Below, in pieces: positions 8,597 through 17,234 of a stretch of DNA of 64,000 bases (positions are counted from its first letter, which is position 1; every line of letters starts with the position of its first letter). The stretch comes from Hymenobacter sediminis. Lineage in GTDB: Bacteria; Bacteroidota; Bacteroidia; Cytophagales; Hymenobacteraceae. The stretch lies in contig NZ_QKNS01000009.1 of assembly GCF_003231285.1 (NCBI RefSeq), positions 173,338-237,337 on the forward strand. The letters run 5' to 3'. The notes below the pieces were generated by a model. That model had not been told where the DNA came from. It searched no databases and worked only from the letters and a program-made list of their open reading frames with translations. Position numbers and translations under genes: made by a program.

Positions 8597-9937
8597 TTAG
8601 TGCTGAAAGACTTCAACGCCAACCTCTTCTGCTTCCATCAGATTCTGTGGGTTAACAGTCGTCAGGCGTAAGCGCTTCATTTCCCCAACTAAGATGGGGT
8701 CGTACTTGGCCGTAACGCGGATGTAGTTTGGCGTGAAGCCTTCCATCTGTCCGTTGGTTACGTCGTCTTCAAACAGCACCTGGGTTTCGGCGCCTACGTG
8801 CTGCTCGTAGAAGTAACGTTTTTTCTTTTCTGAGAGGCTGCGCAGTTGAGTGGTGCGCTCGTGGCGGTGGCGGTCCTGCACACGGCCAGGAAGGGTAGGG
8901 GCCAGTGTATTTTCACGCTCTGAGTACGGAAATACGTGCAGGTAGCTTACGTCTAGGTCGTTTAGGAACTGGTAGGTTTCCAAAAAGTCCGCTTCCGTTT
9001 CGCCGGGGAAGCCCACAATGACATCAACCCCAATGCAGGCGTGGGGCATTACCTCCTTGATAAGAGCGACGCGCTCCTGGTACAACTCACGACGGTAGCG
9101 GCGGCGCATCAGGCCCAAAATCTTGTTGGAGCCCGACTGCAGCGGAATATGGAAGTGGGGCATAAACCGCTTCGACTGCGCCACAAACCGAATAATCTCG
9201 TCGGAAAGCAGGTTTGGCTCACAGCTGCTAATGCGGAACCGCTCAATGCCTTCTACCTCATCGAGGGCGCGCACCAAGTCGGAGAAGTTCTCCTTCCGCT
9301 CGCGTTCCGGGCCCTGCAGGCCAAAGTCGCCAAGGTTTACACCAGTCAGCACAATTTCCTTTACCCCGGTTTCAGCCAGCTTTTCTACCCGCTCCACCAC
9401 GCTTTGCACTGAGTTGGAGCGGCTCTTGCCTCGGGCCAGCGGAATAGTGCAGAACGAGCAGGAGTAGTCGCAGCCGTCCTGCACTTTCAGGAAGGTGCGG
9501 GTACGGTCGCCGTAGCTGTGAGCGGCATGAAATTCGGTAGCTTCGGAAATAGGCGAGGCAAATACCTGTCCTGGCTGTCCGGCCGCAGGTTTCTGAAAGC
9601 CCGCCAGCGTTTCTACCAGCTGAAACTTTTCGGCCGCGCCCAATACGGCGTGCACGCCCGGGATTTCAGCAATTTCCTGGGGTTTAAGCTGAGCGTAGCA
9701 GCCCACAATGGCCACAAACGCCTCGGGGTTGTGTTTCAGGGCTTCCTTCACCACCTTGCGGCACTTGCGGTCGGCGTGGTCCGTGACAGAGCAGGTATTG
9801 ATGACGTAGATATCGGCTGCATCCTCAAAGGCCGCTTTCACGAAGCCATGCTCCTCAAACTGCCGGCCAATAGCCGAGGTTTCGGAGAAGTTGAGCTTGC
9901 AGCCCAACGTATAAAAGGCAACTTTTCTGGTTTCCAT
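8597..9937 (-). CDS. mtaB: tRNA (N6-L-threonylcarbamoyladenosine(37)-C2)-methylthiotransferase MtaB
   Basis: A radical-SAM methylthiotransferase that converts t6A37 to ms2t6A37 in ANN-decoding tRNAs. About 446 residues in family order: N-terminal UPF0004 domain with three Cys (TLGCKLN, NTCSVTD, VGCYAQ) for one Fe-S cluster; the radical-SAM CxxxCxxC 'CDYSCSFC' followed by 'IPLARGKSRS', the MtaB-type signature; and a C-terminal TRAM domain. The ATG at 9935-9937 (METRKVAFYTLGCK) is preferred to one 12 bp upstream because it brings the first Cys motif to the usual position. Confidence 0.92.
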   Translation of the reverse strand: METRKVAFYTLGCKLNFSETSAIGRQFEEHGFVKAAFEDAADIYVINTCSVTDHADRKCRKVVKEALKHNPEAFVAIVGCYAQLKPQEIAEIPGVHAVLGAAEKFQLVETLAGFQKPAAGQPGQVFASPISEATEFHAAHSYGDRTRTFLKVQDGCDYSCSFCTIPLARGKSRSNSVQSVVERVEKLAETGVKEIVLTGVNLGDFGLQGPERERKENFSDLVRALDEVEGIERFRISSCEPNLLSDEIIRFVAQSKRFMPHFHIPLQSGSNKILGLMRRRYRRELYQERVALIKEVMPHACIGVDVIVGFPGETEADFLETYQFLNDLDVSYLHVFPYSERENTLAPTLPGRVQDRHRHERTTQLRSLSEKKKRYFYEQHVGAETQVLFEDDVTNGQMEGFTPNYIRVTAKYDPILVGEMKRLRLTTVNPQNLMEAEEVGVEVFQH

Positions 9938-10191
9938 AAGCAAGACCACAAAGATACTACGCCGGGTTGGATAGCGCGCACCACACGCAGTGAAAGGCAG
10001 AACAGGCCAGCCGGGGTGAAACGTTTCGGGCTTTATTTACTACCCCCGATTTTTCCGGGAAGGCCTGATGCTATTCAGGCGGAAAGTCGCCATTTGATTC
10101 TGGAGTGGTATAGCCTGTACTTGATGACGTAGCCACACGGACGGGTTGAATAGATGATGAAAACCGCCCGCGGCTACGAAGCAAATAACAT

Positions 10192-10575
10192 TTATTCCGT
10201 ACTGCCCTCCTCAACCATGGGCAGCCGGCCTTTAATCATCAGGATCAGGCCCGGTAAATCGAGAGGCTTTAGTTCGCGAGCCGTCAGAAATACCTGCCAC
10301 GCAGTTGCGTTGGTTTCGCGCCTGAATATGGCCGGTAAGGGTTCAGCAAGTAACGAGGGGTAGCGCTGGCGCAACTCATCGCGGTGCAGGAAAGTAGTGT
10401 TTACCGGCAAATCTCGCAGAAAGGTGCGCCACTCGGGCCGCATGCTGGTAGCCCCATACGTAACGGCACAAAGGGAACAGGCATACGTAGCCGGCGACAG
10501 GGTTTTGTGTAGCGTGTCCAAGGCGCTATTCAGAAGTCCTGAATCAGCGTTATAGACGAATAGGAGTTCAGCCAT
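10192..10575 (-). CDS. Conserved protein of unknown function
   Basis: A 127-residue soluble protein opening with 'ELLFVYNADSGLLNSALD' followed by 'YACSLCAVTYG', a Cys-x-x-Cys pair that could bind metal or be redox active. This N-terminal pattern recurs in a small bacterial family without known function (from memory). No signal peptide or TM helix. It lies alone between mtaB and the LtaS-like gene; the 254 bp up to mtaB hold no gene. Confidence 0.55.
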   Translation of the reverse strand: MAELLFVYNADSGLLNSALDTLHKTLSPATYACSLCAVTYGATSMRPEWRTFLRDLPVNTTFLHRDELRQRYPSLLAEPLPAIFRRETNATAWQVFLTARELKPLDLPGLILMIKGRLPMVEEGSTE

Positions 10576-10674
10576 TGCGCAGCTTTCCAGAGGTAGAAAA
10601 ATAACTCGGCTAGCGACCTTCTATTAATACTATACTATAAGGAGTCCACGTCTGTAATAAGCAGGGAGTACCAG

Positions 10675-12555
10675 CTACTTTTTAAGATAGTCCGCGAAAG
10701 ACGTTTGCTCATACGCTTCGCCGAGTTCCAGTTGTGCCTTCGTGGGTTTGCCCGTGCGTTTTATTTCCCGCCGGGCTACGTTATCGAAGGTGACAGTACC
10801 GGCCGGAGTTGCTACCCCAAAACCATCGGTAAAGCAGTAAAAGGCAGCTCCACCAGGCCAGGCAGGTGGGGAAGGTGCCAGTAGGTCGCGGCTCCAGGAG
10901 AAGCCGGTAGCTGGCAGCTGCAGCTGGTTCAGTAGGGTAGCGGGCACATCAGTTTGGCTGCCGTAGGTAGCAATGCTACGCCCGCGTACCGCAGGTTTCA
11001 GAGCCCCACCAGTAAGCAAAAGTGGAATCCGGAACTTGGCGGGGGCGTGGTTGGGCGTATTGCCGGGCTGATGGTGGCCGTGGTCGGCAACCAGAACCAC
11101 CAGCGTATTTGCCCACCACGGCTGTCGGCTGGCCTGCCGCAGAAATTGACCCAGCACGTGGTCAGTATAATACACAGAGTTGCGAAACTGGGCTGCTTCG
11201 CTCTCGCCCGGAAAGCGGGTGGGCATAGGTACATCGAAGGGCTCGTGACTGCTCAGGGTAAAGGCTGTCACGAAAAAAGGGGCACGTTGCCGGGGTAGTT
11301 CCCGCAGCATGCGGGTCAGCAGCACATGGTCGTGGGCGCCCCATTTGGAGTTCTGGTCACGCCGGGCAAAATCGGCGCGCTCCGTAAACCGCTCATAGCC
11401 GGCCGTCACGAGGTAGCTTTTCATGTTGGCGAAGGCCAGTTCCCCCCCGTGATAGTAGGCAGTGGAGTAGCCTTGTCCGCGCAGCACCCGAGCTAGGTGC
11501 GGGAGCTGCTCCGTTTTGCGCGGCGACTTGATAATGCTGGTCGTGGGCTGGTTGGGGTAGCCGGAGAGTAGGGCCACCAGACCTTTCTGGCTCCGGTCGC
11601 CAGCCGCATACAGGTTCCGGAACGAAACCCCTACCTGGCTTAGGCTGTCGAGGGTAGGAGTTACGCCCCGCTCACCACCCAGGTGGCCCACCAGCTTGCC
11701 CGTGAAGCTTTCCAGGATAATAAATAACACGTTGGGCCGCGTGGTTTGCAGCAGGGAAACCGTATCGGGCCCGGTGGGGGCATAGAGCTGTTGGGTGAGG
11801 CGGGTAGCGGTAGAATCGGGCAGGAATTGGTAGGGGTTAGGCCCTGCGTTCTGCATCCGTAGCGAGTTGACCACGTTCCAGGGAACATTCACGGCCGCGT
11901 GGTTAGCGTAAGGCCGATCCGAGAAATACACGTCGCTTTGGTTTACTGGAATTTGCTGCACACCCCCGCGCATAGGCACCACCAGCAAGGCCAAGTATAG
12001 CAAGCCGGCCAGCGTCGCTCGTCCCCGCCCAAAAGCGGGCGGCAATGCCGGCAACGGGCCTACTACTTTTTTATATAGAAACCAGCCTAGCCGTAATAGT
12101 AGCCCCAGGAGGGCCAGCAGCGTAACTACCGGCGCACTACCCGCTGATGCGGCCATTTCCTGCGGAGTGCTTAAATATTGGAGGGGGGTAGCATCGAGCC
12201 GGAAGCCCCAGGCACTATATAATTCCAGGTCAGCTATGGTAAGCATGCCCACAATTATACCCAGCGCCGTAGTAAAGAACCGAACTGCTTTTTCCAGCGG
12301 GAAACGTGGGCCCGCCAAGCTGCTTACTACAAAAAGGAAGAATGGTGCAGCACACATATAGGCCGTGGCTGCCGCGTCGAGGCGCAGGCCGTAGCCGAAT
12401 ATGCCTGCTACCGTTGTGCCTGGCAATGCCTGCGTTTGGTCCCAATGATAGGCAACGAAGAAGGCTTTGGCCAAAATAAAGTAAGCCAGCCAGAACAGGA
12501 AATAGCGTGGCTGGAACGCAAAGCGGTTTTTCACCCCGCAAAGGTAGGCGGCCAA
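10675..12555 (-). CDS. LTA synthase-family sulfatase (membrane phosphoglycerol/phosphoethanolamine transferase-like)
   Basis: A 626-residue inner-membrane protein: about five TM helices in the first ~200 residues, then a periplasmic alkaline-phosphatase-superfamily domain. The metal/catalytic elements are visible: 'NVLFIILESFTGKLVG' (first metal Glu), 'AGDRSQKGLVALLSGYP' (nucleophile region), 'YHGGELAFANMKSYL', and 'VVLVADHGHHQPG' (metal Asp/His). Gram-negative members transfer phosphoglycerol or phosphoethanolamine to glycans or lipids; the acceptor here is unknown. The nucleophile region carries Ser rather than the Thr of LtaS. Confidence 0.8.
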   Translation of the reverse strand: MAAYLCGVKNRFAFQPRYFLFWLAYFILAKAFFVAYHWDQTQALPGTTVAGIFGYGLRLDAAATAYMCAAPFFLFVVSSLAGPRFPLEKAVRFFTTALGIIVGMLTIADLELYSAWGFRLDATPLQYLSTPQEMAASAGSAPVVTLLALLGLLLRLGWFLYKKVVGPLPALPPAFGRGRATLAGLLYLALLVVPMRGGVQQIPVNQSDVYFSDRPYANHAAVNVPWNVVNSLRMQNAGPNPYQFLPDSTATRLTQQLYAPTGPDTVSLLQTTRPNVLFIILESFTGKLVGHLGGERGVTPTLDSLSQVGVSFRNLYAAGDRSQKGLVALLSGYPNQPTTSIIKSPRKTEQLPHLARVLRGQGYSTAYYHGGELAFANMKSYLVTAGYERFTERADFARRDQNSKWGAHDHVLLTRMLRELPRQRAPFFVTAFTLSSHEPFDVPMPTRFPGESEAAQFRNSVYYTDHVLGQFLRQASRQPWWANTLVVLVADHGHHQPGNTPNHAPAKFRIPLLLTGGALKPAVRGRSIATYGSQTDVPATLLNQLQLPATGFSWSRDLLAPSPPAWPGGAAFYCFTDGFGVATPAGTVTFDNVARREIKRTGKPTKAQLELGEAYEQTSFADYLKK

Positions 12556-12758
12556 CTTTATTCATTTGCCTGAAGCACTGAGCTAGGCCTGTTATAGATT
12601 ATATTGGCGCCTATAGGATATAGAGCTTCTAAAGGGGGTAGGTTTGTTAAAAAAAGTAATCTTTGAATAATATACCCTTGCTGAGAGGGTGTATGAATGA
12701 GTAAATCATCTATTTTTTCGTTTACAGCACTAAAAATCGAAGGGGGTAGTGAGAAAAA

Positions 12759-12780
12759 ACGTTGCAACGTCATACCTTTG
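12759..12780 (+). promoter_or_regulatory. Palindrome plus -7 box in front of glnN
   Basis: ACGTTGCAACGT (12759-12770) is a perfect 12-bp palindrome. It is followed at once by TACCTTTG (12773-12780), a match to the TAnnTTTG -7 box, 42 bp before the glnN ATG. A regulator bound to the palindrome would cover the promoter; its identity is unknown. Confidence 0.5.
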
Positions 12781-12822
12781 ACCCAATAAAAACTCTGAAT
12801 TTCTCTCACGCCTACTTTCAGC

Positions 12823-15012
12823 ATGGCAATTCTTCGCTTTAAAGCTCTTGAGCTAGTTGACCAGCGCGAACCGCTGGCCGTCACTATTGCCGGTGAGCGT
12901 CGCTCCGAGACGTTTGGCAAAAATGTTTTTAACCTGGATGCCATGCGGGCTACCATGCCCGGCGAGTATTTCAAAAAGCTGCAGGCTGCTATCAAGCAAG
13001 GCTCTCCGGTAGAGCGGAGCGTGGCCGATGCAGTGGCTTCGGCTATGAAAACCTGGGCTATGGCCAAGGGAGCTACGCACTATACGCACTGGTTCCAGCC
13101 CCTGACCGGTGCTACCGCTGAAAAGCATGACTCCTTCTTCGACCTGAATTCGGATGGTCGGCCGATTGAGAATTTCAAAGGCTCGGCGCTGGTGCAGCAG
13201 GAGCCTGATGCTTCCTCGTTCCCGAACGGCGGCATCCGCAATACCTTTGAGGCCCGCGGCTACACCGCTTGGGACCCTACCTCGCCCGCTTTCATCATTG
13301 AAACTGCCGGCGCCAAGACCCTGTGCATTCCCACCATCTTCGTAGCCTACACCGGCGAAGCTCTCGACTACAAAGCTCCCTTGCTGAAGTCGTTGGCCGC
13401 GCTAGAAAAGGCTGCCGTGGATGTGTGTCAGTATTTCGATAAGGACGTGCAGCGTGTGCACACAACCCTGGGCATCGAGCAGGAATACTTCTTGGTGGAC
13501 CGCGCCCTATACAACGCCCGTCCTGATCTGGTGATGACCGGCCGTACCCTGTTTGGGCACGCCCCGGCTAAAGGTCAGCAATTGGAAGACCACTATTTTG
13601 GCTCCATTCCGGCTCGTGTACACGCCTACATGCTGGAGTTTGAGGAGGAAGCCAACAAGTTGGGTATTCCGCTGCGCACCCGCCACAACGAGGTAGCCCC
13701 CCACCAGTTTGAGTGCGCCCCCACCTTCGAGGATGCCAACCTGGCTGTGGATCACAACCAGCTGCTCATGGACATCATGGAGCGCGTGGCCGACAAGCAT
13801 AACTTTAAGGTGCTGCTGCACGAGAAGCCATTTGCCGGTGTGAATGGCTCGGGCAAGCATAACAACTGGGCCATGAGCACCGATACGGGTGTGAACCTCT
13901 TGGCTCCCGGCCGCCGTCCTAAGGAAAACCTACAGTTCCTGGCCTTCTTTATCACCACCATCAAGGCGGTGCACCGCTATGGTAATCTGTTGCGCGCCAG
14001 CATCGCCTCGGCCAGCAACGACCACCGCTTGGGAGCCAACGAGGCCCCGCCGGCAATCATGTCGGTGTTCGTAGGTTCCATGCTCGACTCGGTGCTGGAT
14101 GAGTTGGAGCGCACTGCCAAAGTGCCCCTGGACAAAGGCGACAACATCTACCTGAAGCTTGGCATTGACAAGATTCCGGCTATTCTGCTTGACAATACCG
14201 ACCGTAACCGCACTTCGCCTTTTGCCTTCACCGGCAACAAGTTTGAGTTCCGTGCGGTGGGCTCGTCTGCCAACTCTTCCTCAGCCATGACCACGCTCAA
14301 CGCCATAGTGGCCGAGCAACTGATCGACTTCAAAAAGTCGGTAGATGCGCTGATTGAGCAGGGCAAGAAGAAAGAGGTGGCCATTGTGGACGTGCTGCGC
14401 GAGTACGTTATCAGCTCCAAAAACATTCGTTTTGAAGGCAATGGCTATTCTGATGAGTGGAAGCAGGAAGCTGCCGAGCGTGGCCTTTCTAACGTGCCTA
14501 CCACGCCTCAGGCTCTGGATGCCATTGTAGAAGAAGATGCTGCTTCGCTGTTTGAGCGTCACCACATCTTCTCGCACGTAGAGTTGCACGCCCGCCACGA
14601 AATTCTGCTGGAGGACTACATCAAGAAAATCCAGATTGAAAGCCGCGTGATGGGCGACCTGGCCGTGAACCATATCATACCCACGGCGGTTGCCTACCAA
14701 ACCAAACTGATAAACAACGTCCGCGGCCTGCGCGAATTGGGCCTCGACGATGAGAATTCAGAGGTAACGGTAAATACTATTAAAGCCATTTCCCGGCATA
14801 TCTCAACCATCAAAACTCAGGTAGATGAGATGGTTAATGCCCGCAAAGTGGCCAATAAACTCGACGATACGCGCGAGCGGGCTGTGGCCTACTGCGACAC
14901 CGTCAAGACGCATTTCGACACTATCCGGCGCTCAGTAGACAAGCTGGAGCTGATGGTGGCCGATGAGGACTGGCCTCTGGTAAAGTACCGCGAACTGTTG
15001 TTCCGGCACTAA
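12823..15012 (+). CDS. glnN: Glutamine synthetase type III
   Basis: ATP-dependent amidation of glutamate by ammonium; GSIII is the typical large dodecameric enzyme of Bacteroidota and cyanobacteria. The 729-residue length fits. Family signatures read in order: 'THYTHWFQPLTGATAEKHD', 'TIFVAYTGEALDYKAPLL', 'LGIEQEYFLVD' (metal Glu), 'RHNEVAPHQFE', 'NGSGKHNNWAMSTD', 'RTSPFAFTGNKFEFRAVGS', and a C-terminal helical domain. The palindrome at 12759 suggests transcriptional control. No glnB/amtB genes are beside it. Confidence 0.95.
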   Translation: MAILRFKALELVDQREPLAVTIAGERRSETFGKNVFNLDAMRATMPGEYFKKLQAAIKQGSPVERSVADAVASAMKTWAMAKGATHYTHWFQPLTGATAEKHDSFFDLNSDGRPIENFKGSALVQQEPDASSFPNGGIRNTFEARGYTAWDPTSPAFIIETAGAKTLCIPTIFVAYTGEALDYKAPLLKSLAALEKAAVDVCQYFDKDVQRVHTTLGIEQEYFLVDRALYNARPDLVMTGRTLFGHAPAKGQQLEDHYFGSIPARVHAYMLEFEEEANKLGIPLRTRHNEVAPHQFECAPTFEDANLAVDHNQLLMDIMERVADKHNFKVLLHEKPFAGVNGSGKHNNWAMSTDTGVNLLAPGRRPKENLQFLAFFITTIKAVHRYGNLLRASIASASNDHRLGANEAPPAIMSVFVGSMLDSVLDELERTAKVPLDKGDNIYLKLGIDKIPAILLDNTDRNRTSPFAFTGNKFEFRAVGSSANSSSAMTTLNAIVAEQLIDFKKSVDALIEQGKKKEVAIVDVLREYVISSKNIRFEGNGYSDEWKQEAAERGLSNVPTTPQALDAIVEEDAASLFERHHIFSHVELHARHEILLEDYIKKIQIESRVMGDLAVNHIIPTAVAYQTKLINNVRGLRELGLDDENSEVTVNTIKAISRHISTIKTQVDEMVNARKVANKLDDTRERAVAYCDTVKTHFDTIRRSVDKLELMVADEDWPLVKYRELLFRH

Positions 15013-15071
15013 GTCCAGGGTCAGAATCGGGCCGGAGTTGGGTGGGAATTTTCTCCGCGCCACGATTTCAG

Positions 15072-15106
15072 AAAAGCCGTTTCCGGGTGGGGACGGCTTT
15101 TTTTTT
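15072..15106 (+). terminator. Rho-independent terminator of glnN
   Basis: Stem AAAAGCCGT/ACGGCTTTT followed by a run of nine T. A degraded copy of the same hairpin text (AAAAGCTGC..., 25647-25675) occurs elsewhere in the window. Confidence 0.85.
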
Positions 15107-15131
15107 GTGCCTGCACCATGCTGCCTAATAA

Positions 15132-15161
15132 AACAGCCCCTGCGATACCGCGGGGGCTGTT
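15132..15161. terminator. Second hairpin between glnN and the integrase
   Basis: AACAGCCCC...GGGGCTGTT with a T-rich tail on the plus strand (TCTGTTTTTG) and A-rich sequence on the other side; it can serve the converging integrase gene as well. Confidence 0.65.
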
Positions 15162-15180
15162 CTGTTTTTGGATATCATTC

Positions 15181-15238
15181 AGCGTTAGTCAGCGTTAGTC
15201 GTTTCAGTGCCACACAAATTGCCACAGAGTTTGCCACA
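15181..15238. repeat. Tandem 10-mer plus three phased TGCCACA repeats beside the integrase
   Basis: AGCGTTAGTC is repeated twice in tandem (15181-15200), then TGCCACA occurs three times with exact 12-bp spacing (15208, 15220, 15232), ending 5 bp from the integrase stop codon. Phased short repeats next to an integrase gene are typical of arm-type binding sites or an attachment region; that role is inferred. Confidence 0.55.
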
Positions 15239-15243
15239 TAAAA

Positions 15244-16594
15244 CTAGGACACCTGCCGAGCTGTGCGCTCGTACATGGCAATCAACTCCTGCTCATCAAC
15301 GCCCAGGTAGCGCATGAAGCTCTTCTCCGTTTGGTGGCCCGTGGCCAGCATGACCTGCGTCCGGGAAACGCCCTGATAAATCTTCAGCGTGGCAAATGTC
15401 TTACGGCCGATGCGGCTGGTTACTTGAATGCGGCCAATGCCGGCCAAGTGCGCAATCAGGGGCAGATAGTCATCGAGCAGGGGGACATCGGGTAGGCAGG
15501 TAGGCAGCCCCCAACTGGCGTACTTCTGCACCAGCGCCACGGGCTTAAAAACATCGTCGTCGAAAAAGGGAATCAGGCACTGGATACCTGTCTTGCCGGC
15601 ATCAATCTTAAGCAGCTTGCCGTGGATGTGGTGTGGCGCCATCAAGTCTGCATCTGATATGCGCAGGCCCGTGTACACGCACTGCAAAAACTTGTCGCGG
15701 GCCAGCTCGATGCGCGCCAGGTGATCCTCCAGCGTGAGGGGATGACGGCCGCCCCGCTGGCCCGGCTTGCGTTGCTTGAGCTCGATGTTGGCAGCCAGGT
15801 ACGCGCGGGCCTCGGCAGACTGCAGGTTTACTTTCTCCCAGGACAAGACCTCCGCCTGGGTGAGGGCCTCCACGCCGACGTACAGCTCCGGTACCTCTAA
15901 CTTGCGAAACTTTGGGTTAACGGGGATATCGTGCTCCAAACACCAGTACAGGAAGTTTTTCAGGTACTTGACGGTGCAGCCGAAGGTATTGACGTCATGC
16001 GCCAGTTCCCTGAGGCAATAAGTCTGGAACTTGGCGTAGAAGGTAGCATCCATGCCTGCCATAGTCAGCTTGAACTTATGCTCCTGCTCAAAAGCCGCCA
16101 GTGTAGCGCGCAGATGGCGCAGGTGGTTGAGGTAGTTTTTGCTCAGGGGCTTACCGCTACGCAGGGAAATGTAGTCCTGCTTATACTCCAGCCACCGCTG
16201 CATGTACTCGAAGAAGGTGAGGGGCTTGCTTGCCAGTTGGCCGGCCAGCTACTGGCGTCACTGGCCGGCCGTTGGCTTCATCCAGTAGACGCTGGTAGCG
16301 CACCCGTATCTCTGCCTCCATACGCTCTTCATCCCACCGCTCACCGGCAGCGCGCGCGTCCGAGTGGGCGCTGGTACCAGCCCTTTCCCACCGCTCCAGC
16401 ACGGCATTTACTTGCGCTGCATACGTGCCCGGCCGGTCTTTCACCTTTTCCAGCTTCTCGTTCCAGTCAGCAGGTCGGCAGCTTACTTTGCTTCCGAGCC
16501 GGATACGATTGGCGTCCCAGCAGAAGGTAATCTGTATAGGGGCCAAGCCTTTCTTGTTAATCGCCGTAGCGCGCAGCTGACACGTGACTTCCAT
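15244..16594 (-). pseudogene. Tyrosine recombinase/integrase, split by a frameshift
   Basis: Two adjacent minus-strand frames together make one Bacteroidota-type integrase. The upstream part (from the ATG at 16592-16594) is the Arm-DNA-binding domain ('ITFCWDANRIRLG... DWNEKLEKV'). It leaves frame in the GC-rich stretch near 16240-16260, and the reading continues in another frame as 'QLASKPLTFFEYMQRWLEYKQDY', the SAM-like core-binding domain. The catalytic domain has 'YTGLRISD' (Arg), 'RIGRKTFATL' (HxxR box, with Arg at the His position), 'LATGHQTEKSFMRYL' (GH and candidate Tyr). Probably inactive unless the shift is bypassed or is a sequencing error. Confidence 0.75.
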
Positions 16595-16642
16595 AACAAC
16601 ATTCTTTTTTCGGCTGCTAAACGTAGACAGCGGCCAGCGAAA

Positions 16643-16667
16643 GCGCCGAAACACGCGCTTTCGGCGC
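16643..16667. repeat. Inverted repeat upstream of integrase
   Basis: GCGCCGAAA and TTTCGGCGC separated by 7 bp, about 50 bp upstream of the integrase start; possibly a leader hairpin or operator. Confidence 0.4.
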
Positions 16668-16687
16668 GTGCAAACGTTACTATCTTT

Positions 16688-16730
16688 AACTACTAATTTT
16701 AGTAGTTATTAGACTAATCATTTTAGTAGG
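16688..16730. promoter_or_regulatory. Paired palindromic operators in the integrase-umuDC divergent promoter
   Basis: AACTACTAA-TT-TTAGTAGTT (16688-16707) is a palindrome with 9-bp perfect arms. A second, less perfect copy with ACTAA/TTAGT arms lies at 16713-16727. TTTTAGTAG in the two copies is exactly 24 bp apart. A TATACTTG -7-like box (16734-16741) follows, 25 bp before the umuD ATG. By position this is a candidate SOS/LexA-type operator; the repressor is not known. Confidence 0.6.
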
Positions 16731-16766
16731 GCGTATACTTGCACCAAACACCTTTTCTAGTTGGCT

Positions 16767-17234
16767 ATGTGTGAAGTACTTTTTGTGCCTGTTATCCGCC
16801 GGCCCCTGTGGCTTACTTTCTTTGATTCCCGAGTGTCGGCTGGCTTTCCCTCCCCAGCCGAAGACCACCGCGGCGAAAAGCTCGACCTCAACAAGCTCCT
16901 GCTGCCACACCCCGACTCGACTTACTTGGTGCGGGTGATGGGCGACTCCATGACGGGCGGGGAATCGGGTATTCGCGACGGGGCATTGCTGGCGGTGGAC
17001 TGCCAGCTGCAGGCCCAGCCCGATGACGTAGTAATTGCCGTGGTGGAAGGCCAGTTCACCGTCAAGCGCCTAGTCAAGCGCAAGGGCGACGCCTGGTTCC
17101 TGGTGCCCGATAACCCAACGTATCCGGAGATTCCCATCAACGAGCCCGACTTGTTTGACGTGTGGGGAGTGGTAACGCACGTACTGACCGAGACCCGGCG
17201 CAGCCGTACATCAGCCCACGTGCGCGTGAGCTGA
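16767..17234 (+). CDS. umuD: UmuD-like S24 peptidase, translesion polymerase subunit
   Basis: A 155-residue self-cleaving LexA/UmuD-fold protein. Visible are the cleavage pair Ala25-Gly26 (SAGFPSPAED), nucleophile Ser61 (VMGDSMTGG) and general base Lys100 (FTVKRL). RecA-stimulated cleavage would give UmuD', which activates UmuC. The ATG at 16767 is used; a TTG two codons earlier is less likely. Its TGA overlaps the umuC ATG (TGATG), showing translational coupling. The extended C-terminal tail after 'WGVVTHVL' is Arg-rich. Confidence 0.88.
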   Translation: MCEVLFVPVIRRPLWLTFFDSRVSAGFPSPAEDHRGEKLDLNKLLLPHPDSTYLVRVMGDSMTGGESGIRDGALLAVDCQLQAQPDDVVIAVVEGQFTVKRLVKRKGDAWFLVPDNPTYPEIPINEPDLFDVWGVVTHVLTETRRSRTSAHVRVS

